Origin: Sthenelais limicola
Taxonomy: Eukaryota > Annelida > Polychaeta > Phyllodocida > Sigalionidae
Assembly: GCA_942159475.1 (NCBI GenBank)
Contig: OW804094.1
Coordinates: 49,844,966 to 49,908,965 of the forward strand
Length of the DNA stretch: 64,000 bases
Direction of reading: 5' to 3'
The notes beneath the pieces were generated by a model. That model did no database searches and was not told the DNA's origin. It worked only from the letters and a program-made list of their open reading frames with translations. This document shows positions 12,268-22,849 of the stretch, piece after piece. Both the position numbers and the translations under genes were made by a program. The stretch's first letter is position 1. The number at the start of each line of letters is the position of its first letter.

Positions 12268-12281
12268 TAGAAAGGGAGGGA
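12268..12281 (+). other. polypurine tract
   Basis: TAGAAAGGGAGGGA directly precedes the 3' LTR and is the expected plus-strand primer. Confidence 0.8.
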
Positions 12282-13711
12282 TGTTAATATCCTAGCATCT
12301 TTATTCAAAATATAACAATTTAGCAGCATTTAAAATAGCATTATACCAGCTGTGGCCGTTTTCTATCATATGTCAATGCTAAGGATTGCTGTCTGACAGC
12401 ATTGGATTGCCGATGTCAGATGCCAGATGCCAGAATTCGCTCACACCTTTAACTGTGAATGCTGAACGAATTTAGGCAACCAAACCATTCAAAACTGTTC
12501 TGAAACATGACAGATGCTGTCATCTCTCATTTCAACCAATCACATAACTTTATTTCTTTTATTATCATGAGTGGGTGGGTATAAAAGGCAGGGAAGGATG
12601 GTAAGGAAATCAGACTTTGAGATTCCAGTGGAGAGTTCAGAACGGGGATTGTTGCTGCTGAATGGGTTGGTCCCTGCAAGTTCAGCAGAGCAATTGGTTT
12701 TGATTCTTTATTTTCTGCTGGATTCTTCCTGTCCTTCTCTACAGCCTTGGGTACTGTGAGTTCCATTTATTTTACCAATTGTATTGCATTATTTGTACTT
12801 TATTTCAGAGGTTATTGTGATTTGATTTGATTTATGTGTGTACATTGTGTATAGCCTAGACCAGGCGCTCTAGTGCTGAATATTTGCCTCCCCCAGTAGA
12901 GTGGGAGAAGAAAGTTCCTCCCCCATGAGAGGGAGATGTATTGAATGATTATTATTGATATTTGTGTTTATTTGTGAGAGAAAGTACATCTCTTGCCTTC
13001 TATTGGTAATTATAGTTTGGTTTCCTTACACATTGAGTCAAGTATTTTGGGTTACTTTAATATATCCAGTATATTCAGCTATATATGACACAGGTCTACC
13101 TTTATGCTTATATAATCAGGTATTGAATATTCATTGGTGACATATTGATTTATATTACATTATTATGTAATGAGTGAGAGTTGGGTGAAGTAACATAGCC
13201 TATATTGAAATATCTTTACTACCTAGAGAGCTAAGCTACCCCTATATTATATCATTAGATCTTATCTTTATATTATGTAATATTACCTAACAGCAACTGA
13301 GACTATTAGGCTTTAATATTTCGTATTATTGTTTATTTAGAATATCTATCATTATCATTGTTATCATCCTAGAATATCATATTTAGATATCTATTGGTAT
13401 TATTCTCTATTACCCTTAGTTATTATTACGTCATCATATCATATCCTATTTGCATATCTCCCCATATTAATGTGTATGATTACAGGTTAATAAGTTAGAT
13501 ATTATCATTATTCTCACCTCACTCACATTGTCTTATATATATTGTCATTGTTCTTTATCCTTCCTTATACCTTTATACCTCCCCTGTGCACGACGGACAT
13601 TGTTAAATTCCCTTAATAAAAGCCAGTCAGAGAAAGCTTAAGATCCGATTCATATGATCATTACATAATTTAATAATTACATAATATATATAATTTAACA
13701 CAACACTTACA
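12282..13711 (+). repeat. 3' LTR of the gag-only element
   Basis: Same length and content as 7281-8710, offset by 5001 bp. The polyadenylation signal is at 13615-13620. It is followed by the duplicated CATA. Confidence 0.9.
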
Positions 13712-14090
13712 CATAGTATATTATGTCAGCGTCAGTTTAGCCTCATGTCAGCGTCACTCACATGTGCTGACACATTTCTCTCCCTACCTTCCTAACAAGA
13801 AGATCCTGAGTGGATTCTTGGTATTTGAGATGAAGTATGTCCGACATCTCATGTATATATATATGGATATTATTAATAATTATTCTTATTTATTTCCAGC
13901 ATTTTATTGGGCATCCCTTTGTAACACTCCAACAGTCAAGGTACTAGTGGGTAGATGTGCTCACAGACCTCACACTCCAACAGTGAAACAATATACAATT
14001 TGATATACAATAGTTAAAACTTCAATATACAAATTCTCAATTTAAAAATAAATTTGATTAGTCAGTCAGTCATATGAGTCTGTTGTTTGT
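13712..14090 (+). mobile_element. T1 copy C, right part, then unassigned DNA
   Basis: After CATA the sequence resumes the T1 alignment near copy A 17935 and carries ATGTCAGCGTCA twice, at about 13722 and 13744. Beyond about 13780 the alignment is lost except for a weak TTTCCAG match. A CACTCCAACAGT word occurs at about 13925 and 13974. No gene was seen. Confidence 0.45.
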
Positions 14091-15235
14091 CGAGGGGGTG
14101 GGTTGATCCATGATCCCCACTACACCAGCTATATTACTCCATGGTCCACATTATGTCACCTATGTTACCCTCTGTGTTACTCCATGACCCACATCATGCA
14201 TTTTATGATTGTGAATGACCCTTCCCATTACACCCTCTATTAAACTCCATGACCCATACTATGCCCTGATTATACCCTCTATGTTGCTGCATGACATCCA
14301 TTATGCCCCATCATTGCTGCATTACAACATCATAACCTCTATGTTGCTGACCCAGATTACCCACTCTATATTACTCCATGACCCACATTAGCCACTCTAT
14401 ATTACTCCATGACCCTGATTACAACCCCTTTATTACTCCATGACCCACATTACACCCTCTATGTTACTCCATGACCAACGTTATACCCTCTATGTTGCTG
14501 AATGAGCCCCAATTACACTCTCTGTGTTATTCCATGACCCACATTAAAGACCATCCATATATTATGTAACGCATGTCTCAAAATTTAGACTGCCATCCCC
14601 CTGGGCTGTGAAAAATTATGTTATAACCATTATACCCTCTATATTATTCCATGAACCACATTATACCCTCTATGTTACTCCATGACCCATATTATGCCCT
14701 CTATGTTGCTGAATGACACCCCCCATTATTACCCTCTATGTTGCTGAATAAGCCCCCATTATACCTTCTATGTTACTCAATAACCAACATTATAACCTCT
14801 TCGTTGCTGAATGACCCCCCCATTACACCCTCTCTGGTACTCCATGACCCATATTATGCCCTCTATTTTGCTGAATGACCCCCATTACACCCCCTTTATT
14901 ACTCTGTGACCCACATTACACCCTCCATGTTACTCCATGATCCACATCATGTCCTCGATGTTGCTGAATTGCACATATTATACCTTCTATGAATGACCCC
15001 CATTAACCCTCTATGTAATCCATGACCCACATTATTACTTATATGCTGCTGAATGACCCCCATTACCACCTATCTGTTACTTGATCACCCACATTATATG
15101 CTTTATGTTTATGAAAGACACCCCCTCCCCACACTCACACTTTATTACATCTTCTTTACTTCATCACCCAAATTAATTATACCCTCTATGTTGCTGAATG
15201 GCCCACATTATACCTTCTATATTGCTGCTGTTGGA
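14091..15235 (+). repeat. degenerate minisatellite, unit about 32-38 bp
   Basis: The field holds roughly thirty imperfect units of the form CCCTCTATGTTACTCCATGACCCACATTA, alternating with TTGCTGAATGACCCC variants. ORFs here are by-products of the repeat. Confidence 0.85.
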
Positions 15236-16512
15236 TCAGAGATCAGTCATGGTGGTATCATTATAAGAAAGCTTTTATAGGTGTAGTTCAATGGAATGGT
15301 CTAACCAATTTGGTTGGGGTTAAGAAGATTGTTATTCTCTCAACTTAATGTATTCTATAAATGATTAAAGTATAGCTTAATCTGGTAACTTTGATGGGAG
15401 AGGATATGAGCTTGAAAGTTTAACTCAGAAACTTTTCCTCATCTCCCAAGACAAGCGTGGCATACAACAGTAAAATATGATCTTGATTAATAACAAGATC
15501 TCTTATAATGTATTTGAAAAATGTTTGGTTACCATCGTAACCTTATCTCTATGGCAACTGGTCTCAGACCCGTTTGGGTATTTACAAACAAACCCTTACT
15601 CGGAAAGATGCGTGCACAACCCTTAGGCAGAAGGACCTGGAGGTAAAATAGGTCAAAGGGATGGAGGGTAGGCAAAAATCCCTCGTACGTAATTACTGCA
15701 CTCTTTGGCAAGAGATATGTGAAAAAATACTCATCAAGACAAAAACTTGAATCAAGAGAAAGATGGCCAGACCCTTTTTCAAAGACATGAGAACTTTTGG
15801 GCATTTTATTCAAAGAAATGGCAGAGTTTGGAGCCCCATCTCCGTATGGTCCATATGCTCCAAGCCTGTGCGCCAAACAATACAGAGGGAGCAACATCAC
15901 TCATCAGTTTGGATGCTTATAATTTATTTTATCTGGGATTCTGGGCATATACAAAGGATGAAATACTATATCTACTATTCTAGATTATTAAGAAAAGCCC
16001 ACAACAACCAAGCTGTACACCCTACATCCAAGTGTAATCAAGTTATTCCTTCTTTCCATGGTTTATAACTACAGTTGCCTCTTAGTTTAATGTGTGCATG
16101 TTTCCAGAATGGTTTTGGTACAAAATGAGATAGTTCAGTCAGACAGCAGCATACAAACCCAACACAAAGACCATGAATGAGGGGATGTTTTGTTTGTATG
16201 GGTTTATATGTTTGGCGTCACTTTAGCAAAGTTTAGGTTGAGCGCTTAGAACAGTCTCAAAATTTAAGCTTATTTAAGGTAAGCAAGACAGTGCATCAGC
16301 ATTAAACTCAAACGCTGGAGTGGAGAAAGATTTGTTACCCTTTTATTTTTCTGCTTTTAGCTGAAAGATGGATAAATCAGTTTATACATGACATATGTTG
16401 TAGAGTAATTAATTGATGATAACATAGTTTGATAGCAGGTAATTAGAGGCATGACAGTAATCTCCCCAGAAAGTATAGTTTTTAGTTATTTTGCGGTAAT
16501 GGCTTTAAATGC
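15236..16512. other. non-coding stretch, probably the 3' flank of the Ngaro-like element
   Basis: It lies downstream of the recombinase on the minus strand. Overlapping ORFs at 15529-15900 (minus) and 15763-16068 (plus) are 100-123 codons long and lack motifs. The split direct repeats typical of Ngaro termini were looked for by eye and not found. Confidence 0.4.
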
Positions 16513-17279
16513 CTATGAGATGACCTGAGAGGTTTTATCTCTAGTATAATTGAGAAACGCTTGTGACTTCCATTTTCCGTGGATTCTAATGGAGTCCAAG
16601 TCTGTATGTTCTTGTAGCACACAGGCGGCCCCTCTGCTTATACTGTGTAGAGTATATTCCTGAGCAAGGCCTGCCACAGACACCGCTGCATGCCAGGCAT
16701 TATTAAGGTATGCAAGGGTGAGGGCTTGACCATTAGCCATCATGAAGAGAGGGGCGAATCCTGTGGCTGGGCGATGGGAGAACATGTCGGTGAGAGTGGC
16801 AAGTGGGCACAAGAAAGATCCAGGGAGGGCTGGCAAGTGGAACGATTGTAGGTCTGCTGCCCTCTGGTGGTTCTTAGCCCACTTGTGAGCTACTGTTACT
16901 GAAGAGTGTGTGATGGTGACGTCGTTTCTCGTCAGGTGGCGACTGCGGTCAAAGCTTGCTCCCCTGGGCAGAGCTATGTTTGACTGACGCATGAGAGTGA
17001 GGAACATGATTACAATTGCGCAGGCCACAGTGGGTCCCTCCCTGTTGTGGTGTAGAATGGAGATGATTTTTTCGATATTTTCTAGTGAGACAGGAGGAGC
17101 CTGTGTGGGCGTATGACAGATATTATGAGATATTGCCCTAAGCGCATCTTTAACTTTAATTTGGGAGAACACTGCCGGGTCTAGGCCTAGCCTTGTTAGG
17201 GACATTTTCACTGAGCCAATGTAGTTTGAAATAGAGGCCGGTGATGTGAAGAATAAAGCTAGATATTCAATGAACATGC

Positions 17280-17283
17280 ATAT
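17280..17283 (+). other. target-site duplication ATAT of T1 copy A, left
   Basis: ATAT occurs on both sides of copy A (17280-17283 and 18774-18777). Removing one copy together with the insert restores the recombinase frame. Confidence 0.7.
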
Positions 17284-18773
17284 GGCCATTTCCACCAATT
17301 TGACAACATTTGGGCCCCTAGACACCCCATGAGGACCAAAAAATAATTTTTACATTTATCAGTTGATTTTTTATTTTCTATCAACCTTATATATATGCAC
17401 ATTGAACTGCCAAGTTTGGAACCATTCTGATAATTAGGAATTTGTTTACAGGGGGGTCGAAAATAGATCCCAAATATGAAAAAAATGCTAAAAACAGCAT
17501 GACGAATAATGGTACATATTTCTACATAAATGAGGATTTAAATTGGAAATAGATAAAACAAATATGCACATAATGTATTGAACTATTTTGTACTTGATAG
17601 GTCTCGACATAAGGATCATAACACCTTTTATTTGGTGAAAATATTCTAACTAGAAGAAAAGTTACAGCCAAATAACCATTCAGTAATGGTAATGATAATG
17701 GCAGCGGCAAGGGTGATAGGTCATTGACCCTCTGCCCACATTATAATGTATTTATACACATTATATAACTCATTATATTTAGAATATATATAACATTCAT
17801 TACCCTTGTTTAGTTTTTTAAGTTGACTCAAATACTTGTATTTAATGTTCCTGTTCTGTTTAAGTATTTTAAAGGCAAAATCTTCCAGGATAAACGTTCT
17901 AATATTATGTATATATGTTAGAGATATAGTTTCTGATATTATGTGACAGCAGGCGTGACGGCACACAACGGCAGGCGTGACAGCACACGACACAACGTGA
18001 CGGCACATTTTTAAAGCATTTTGCCTTAAGAATCATGTAAAAACTACTCGGAAATCATGAATTTCAATCTACATAGATTGGTACCAAGCAAAGTCAATAA
18101 TAAATGTCAAATTTAAAGTTTATCATCAAAATTGTGCCTCATCAGGCTCTAAAAACCCTAAAATAGGTGTGACGGCACACAACAGGAGCTAGGGTACCCA
18201 CCACCTTCTGTCACCATGTTATTTCTCTGCTATGATCCAAGAAAAACTTAAATAAATACATTTGATGTTCTATACATATATAATCCCATGCATTGTATCA
18301 TTATTCATCATAATTTGATAGATATACATTTTTTTTTTATTATTATTCCAGCTTAGGCACACAGCGTGACGGCACACGACATGGGGGGTGCCCCACACCA
18401 AAAAAAATCAGTTTTTGATGGCTTTTGGCAAAAAGATTTTTTTTTTGCAATTTTTTTTTACACAGATTTTTTTCATGTAACCTACTATCACAACATATAA
18501 AAAAAAAAGTTCAATTTTGAAGATTATTTAGAAATTCAGCTATTCCACGGACTAATGGCTGTTTAAAAAAATGATTTTTGCCCCCAAAATGGGATTTTGA
18601 AATTAAAAAAAAAAAAAATTGGACTAAAAATGCCAAAAATGTGGTTCCGCAGGTTGGTAGAACCATCCAATCAACAAAAAAAAATCAAATTAATAGTAAT
18701 TAATTTGATTTAAGCCCATTTTATCACTTTCCACGGTTGGGGGCCAAATGTTGTCAAATTGGTGGAATTGGTC
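17284..18773 (+). mobile_element. T1 TIR element, copy A (1490 bp, non-autonomous)
   Basis: The ends are inverted repeats of about 38 bp (GGCCATTTCCACCAATTTG at left, its near-complement at right, sharing TTTGACAACATTTGG). It is flanked by ATAT. No transposase ORF is present. Three internal blocks (about 17947-18009, 18168-18188, 18360-18383) carry the word CGTGACGGCACACRAC, five times in all; copy B has a different word at the aligned places. Insertion split the Ngaro recombinase. Confidence 0.85.
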
Positions 18774-18962
18774 ATATGTCCTCTGGGGACGGGGCTCTGT
18801 GGTCTAGGTTGAAGTGGCAACAGAATCCTATGTACAGCTTCAGAGCTGACTTCCTTTTGGCAGCAGAGCCGGGTCTGAGGGCCAGTTGTTGGCGTGCTGT
18901 GGCTCGGTCTGCTAGGTAGTCAAATGCTGGTTCTGAAATATATTTATGTAAAGGCATGTTCA

Positions 18963-21487
18963 TTACAGAAAACGAGAATAATCATAGCATGAAAGTGAGA
19001 CTTCAATTCTTTTCATATGATTTTTGGTGGTGATGCTGTGAGCAAGCATTTTCATTTCGGGGTCAGAGTGTGACCTCGACAGGGCATCTGACAGGATCAT
19101 GTCTCTGCCTGGGACGTGGGAAAATGACAGGTGGAGGTGTCTAGTATGTGCCCAAAACCACACCCCCCTCGCTGTTGCGTTGAGGACTGCGTCCCTCCCA
19201 CGGCCATGTAGGAAGACTTCTATTGTGCTCTGATTGTCGCAACAGAGTTCTATGTGTGTACCCGGGGAGAGGGAGGCTGAGAGGGTGCGAAGGGCAGCTA
19301 AACAGTTGAGTGCCTCCAGTTGTGAGATGTGGTGCGATGTAGACATCTTGTGTGTGTATTGAGCTGAGTAGAAGTGAGTGTTGGTGTGGCCACCACCCCC
19401 TTTTAAGCAGGAGTCTGCAAAGATCACAACAGATGGAGGGGGCGGGGCCGTCATCGACCACTGATTACACCTCATGGCGTATCGAAGCACCCATTTTAGA
19501 TCTGCTCTGACATGATGTGTTACCTTCACATCTGAGCGTGTGGAGAATGCTTGACGGTATGCCTCTAGTAGTCTGCACATAAACAGACGGGCCGGCTTTA
19601 TGACTTGTGAAATGTGGTTCATCCTACCTGCCAAACATCTAAATTCTTTAAATGAAAGACAGTCATGAGACACAAACCGGCGGACATCTGATATGATAGC
19701 TAGAAGCTTTTTCCTGGGAATGAACAGGGAATTGGTTGGTATGTGGAAGGTGATTCCCAGCCAGGTTAGGGATGGGGCGGGGTCAACCAATTTTCCATAG
19801 CTTATCGGTAGGCCCAGACTCCTGATGGTGTTGTAGGCTATGCCGAACTGAGCGTAGGGGTCCATGCTGGTTGGGTGGACTAGGAGGAGATCATCCAGGT
19901 AGAAGAGGCCCTCTATGTTTTTAGTTTTGAGATGTCTCATGATAAAGTTGGCCACTCTCTGCATGTAAAGGGAGGAAATACGTGTGCCGAATGGTAGAGC
20001 ACGATCAATATAATATTTTCCTTCAAAGTTCATGAGCAGGAGGGGCAGACAGAAAAGTTGCGATAAGCTCTTTGTAGGTCTATAGTAGCTAGTTTCACCT
20101 CAAACCCAGCAGCCCTGACTATTTCCACAGCCATAGGTATAGTTGGGAGGTGGTGGTTCAATTTCCACCCAAATACTGTGTTTTTCGGTATGAAATCGTT
20201 GACTGATGCACCCTGGGGGAAGGATAAGTCCACTATAATCCTCTTTTTAACTGAGTCAGCTTTGTCACATGTCATTATGGGGCTGACTTGTGCCCAGGGT
20301 TGGAATGGAATTTGATCAAATGGGCCTATTAGAGCTTGATTGCTTATTTCAGTGTCTATATAGTCATTAACATGGGAAGCATTGTGCACTGCCGAGGGGT
20401 GATTGTTAAGTAGGGCATTCCCCAACGTAGGGCCTGCATACTGTAGGGGGAATCCATACTCAATGCATTGCAACAACCACTCCTCCTCAATGTTCCCTGT
20501 TGCAATGTGTCTCCAGTGTGAGGCGTTTAGTTTATTAGGAAGAGGGATGCAAGCTCCGACAACATTTGGTAGGCCTGATGATTTTACTTCAGTATATATG
20601 GAGGTTATTGGGCTAGTACGAATGTCACTTGCCCATGATGGATAGGAATGCACACGCTGATCAGCATGGGTAACAATGTTAAACCTGTGTGATTATGCAC
20701 CTACCGTTATTAAGTTAGTCCATTCATATGCCTCTGGCTCCGGTACACCTGTGTTGTGTGAGCACTGTACGTCTGAGAAGTCTGTGTTGTGGCAGAGGCA
20801 TGGGCTGGTGATGCGTGCACCCGCTGCCATGCTTGCTATGAGATTGTTTATAAACACTGCTGGTGGGCGTGGCCCTTTAGATGCACTGAGTTCATGTGGC
20901 TGTGCGTGGCACTCTCCATGAGTGGGCGTGGCACATCCATGTGGATGTTCATTCCATGTGTAAGTCTCTATTGGTATGTAATCCACGTGGTCCAGTGTCT
21001 CTAAATCCAGTGCTGTGTTGCCGCTGACTATGGGAGGAACATCAATCCCATGAGGTGCGTCAGTGTCAGTGAGAACATCAATCACTGCTTTATCATCCAG
21101 GGGAACTTCGACCTGGAGATGTGAGTATATATGGCTAATGCTATGTTTACTAGTAGCTACTTGGCCTGTGCTATCTGCCCACCTGATGTGGCTAATCGTT
21201 TTTTGCCACAGAATCCTCCTTGTCATCATCCTTGGATTGTTTACGTTTCTGGTTACCCCAGTTCTTACCACGCTGTCCGTCACGTTGCTTCTCTCCCTTT
21301 TGTGCCTCTCTGCCACGGTCCTGGGTGTTCTGCCTAAGTGGCAGTCTTTTGTCATAGGTAAAGTAACAGACCGCACAGAGGTGTTGTACCAAAACACCTG
21401 CTGTGGTGTGAGGTGCTTTCTTCTTCTCACACTCTCCTCTGTTGTAGGCTTGACACAGTAGGGGAGGAGGAGCCTCAGACTGGTCAA
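18963..21487 (-). pseudogene. Ngaro-like reverse transcriptase and RNase H ORF, stop and frameshift
   Basis: Three open pieces make up one ORF. Piece 21487-20693 overlaps the end of ORF1 in another frame and ends in TAA (20695-20693). Piece 20692-20030, in the same frame, holds the RT N-terminal blocks: KKRIIVDLSFPQGASVND and TIDLQRAYRNF with its first catalytic Asp. A one-base shift near 20040, beside a C run, then leads into 20033-18963. That last piece has LPFGTRISS, the YLDD active site at its residues 45-48, and an RNase H domain with Asp207 (FADS), Glu240, Asp266 (CCDN) and Asp316 (SDALSR). The stop codon overlaps the recombinase ATG as TAATG. The RT would copy element RNA and the RNase H would remove the template. 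Confidence 0.88.
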
Positions 21488-22355
21488 GGTGGGTGCCAGA
21501 CCACGCTAGCTTCATCCTCTCATCCTTGATCAGATCTGAGTCTGTCCAATCCAATCTATCGTCGGCGATGAGATCAAGTATAGTCAATGACCACTCATGT
21601 ACATTCCTCCATGGGTACTTAATGGCATCCTCTGCCAGCTCCTTGATGTGTGTTAATATCAAGCGGGTGTTTGAGTGGTCCTTTGCATCCAGGGCTAGTC
21701 CTGCCACTGCGGTCACGTGTTCCTGGACAGTTAGGAGGTAGTCAGTATCTTGGCACCGTATTTTAACACTGGGGGGAAGAAAGGGCTTAAGGAGGGCCCG
21801 GCCCAGCTTGCTCACCCCATCCCCGTCCAAGTCCCTTATTGCCTTACCTCCTCTCTTGACAATCTGTAAGGTCAGGTCTTGCAGGGTCCATTGGTATTGC
21901 TGCTCGGATGATGAAGATGAAGCGATGGCGTCCGGTGGGGGCACGTAAGGGGCCTCCTGCCTGGGGCAGAGGGCATCTATATCATCTCTCCTGGCCGGAG
22001 GCTGGCTGAGTGATCGGCGTGGTATCTGATCCTCGGTGTGTTTTCCAGCTAAGGTGGTGATGGAATCATCCTTAGTAGTTGCCGTTTGTCCACCCTTTAG
22101 GACCCGTTCCTCAGCTATTAGTTGGAGTAGCATGTCCACTTGTTCCTCCAGGCGGTCAAATCTGGCCTCAGAGGGTGAGGGTGTCATGGCGGCTGGCTGA
22201 AGCATGGTAGCTTGGTCGGTCAGCGTGTCCTGCCCCTCTCCCTGATTTGGTGTCTTCTTTCTGCCTCTTGTGCTCTTCTTTCTCGGTAGAAGCACTGCTG
22301 GAACAACTGTTTGTCTAGTTCCAAGCCGTGTGGCTCCTCGTCTTGTGTGAGGCAT
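21192..22355 (-). CDS. Gag-like ORF1 of the Ngaro-like element
   Basis: A 387-codon intact frame starts at the ATG at 22355. The N-terminus is basic (RRGATRLG, RKKSTRGRKK), followed by a predicted coiled-coil-like stretch around residues 60-85 (EARFDRLEEQVDMLLQLIAE). A middle helical region follows. A cysteine/histidine cluster near residues 300-335 (LCQAYNRGECEKKK…HLCAVCYFTYDKR) resembles the CxxxNxGxC…HxCxxC finger of DIRS/Ngaro ORF1 proteins. The tail is Lys/Asp-rich. By analogy it binds nucleic acid and packages element RNA. The last ~300 bases overlap the upstream part of the RT ORF in a different frame, typical of this order. The ORF itself is undamaged. Confidence 0.75.
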   Translation of the reverse strand: MPHTRRGATRLGTRQTVVPAVLLPRKKSTRGRKKTPNQGEGQDTLTDQATMLQPAAMTPSPSEARFDRLEEQVDMLLQLIAEERVLKGGQTATTKDDSITTLAGKHTEDQIPRRSLSQPPARRDDIDALCPRQEAPYVPPPDAIASSSSSEQQYQWTLQDLTLQIVKRGGKAIRDLDGDGVSKLGRALLKPFLPPSVKIRCQDTDYLLTVQEHVTAVAGLALDAKDHSNTRLILTHIKELAEDAIKYPWRNVHEWSLTILDLIADDRLDWTDSDLIKDERMKLAWSGTHLDQSEAPPPLLCQAYNRGECEKKKAPHTTAGVLVQHLCAVCYFTYDKRLPLRQNTQDRGREAQKGEKQRDGQRGKNWGNQKRKQSKDDDKEDSVAKND

Positions 22356-22480
22356 GTCGAAAGGATGAGGGGCAGGATGAGAGGAGAAGAAGATTTGTTC
22401 AGTGAACCTTTCCCCTTGGTGTTGGACGCTGGAGTGAGGACGATGAGTGTCTGAGAGGTCTCACTCCTGGGCGCGTTCAA

Positions 22481-22849
22481 TGCGCCCCCATTCGGGAAAT
22501 GGGGGAAACATTATCATGCTGCTTCCCTGCCCAATGCAGTATCATGCTCTGATCCAGCCCGAATTCCTGTAAGGTTAGTTACTAATGAGCTAACATGTTG
22601 GTCAGATCCTGCATACATGTATATCGTAAATGAAAGCTTCCTAAAGACTCCTGTATACCTAGAAATGTGTGTTGTTGCTGACCTCGCCATACACACACAT
22701 GTGCGGCAAGTTGTTTATATTCCCCTCTTGCCTCAGGGTTGCGCGTGCATTTAATATGCATGACATCACCGAGTTAAGGGTCTATTGGAAATGTTGGATT
22801 TCCTGACCCCTTAAACCATAAAAAAGTGGTACAACATTAAAGATTTGGA
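22481..22849. other. 5' flank of the Ngaro-like element, non-coding
   Basis: It lies upstream of ORF1 on the minus strand. A GGAATATAAACAA stretch near 22710-22722 (minus sense) could be a TATA element. No terminal repeat pairing with the other end was seen. Confidence 0.35.

Larger units (their letters stand above)
7281..13711 (+). mobile_element. gag-only LTR retrotransposon (TR-GAG type)
   Basis: Two 1430-bp direct LTRs (TG…CA) flank a 3571-bp interior with a primer-binding-site-like TGG, one gag ORF and a polypurine tract. There is no protease, reverse transcriptase, RNase H or integrase. The LTRs match wherever compared, and their three incidental ORFs are the same in both, so insertion was recent or the LTRs were homogenised. 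CATA flanks both sides. The element sits inside T1 copy C. It must depend on the polymerase of an autonomous relative. Confidence 0.9.
16513..18963 (-). pseudogene. tyrosine recombinase, split by a T1 transposon
   Basis: The N-terminal part (18772-18963, 63 codons) starts at an ATG overlapping the RT stop codon and ends at PSPEDI. The C-terminal part (17283 down to 16513) continues with CMFIEYLALF. Between them lies T1 copy A. The catalytic set is visible in the 270-codon downstream frame: Arg113 in LMRQSN, a Lys near 148, HSISR (His227, Arg231), His249 in HGKW, and the nucleophile Tyr260 in FLNYTR. The first ~15 codons of that frame come from the transposon end. The target-duplicated ATAT lies within the Asp-Ile codons. 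In life the protein would integrate the circular element DNA. Confidence 0.88.
16513..22480 (-). mobile_element. Ngaro/PAT-like tyrosine-recombinase retrotransposon, disrupted
   Basis: The minus-strand order is Gag-like ORF1, an RT plus RNase H ORF, and a tyrosine recombinase. No methyltransferase domain lies between RNase H and recombinase, which fits Ngaro or PAT rather than DIRS1. Such elements replicate through a circular intermediate integrated by the recombinase instead of a DDE integrase. This copy is dead: RT has an in-frame stop and a frameshift, and the recombinase is split by a 1490-bp insertion. Outer boundaries are not defined. Confidence 0.85.

Noticed and set aside
15529..16068. 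Overlapping 123- and 101-codon ORFs
   Set aside because: No motif, overlapping on opposite strands, in the likely non-coding flank of the Ngaro-like element.
19141..19461. 106-codon minus-strand ORF
   Set aside because: Out-of-frame shadow of the RNase H domain.
20403..21741. Plus-strand ORFs of 68-132 codons
   Set aside because: They are antisense shadows of the Ngaro-like ORF1 and RT frames on the minus strand.
15236..22849. Split direct repeats expected at Ngaro ends
   Set aside because: Both flanks were compared by eye for repeated blocks and none was convincing, so no boundaries are claimed.
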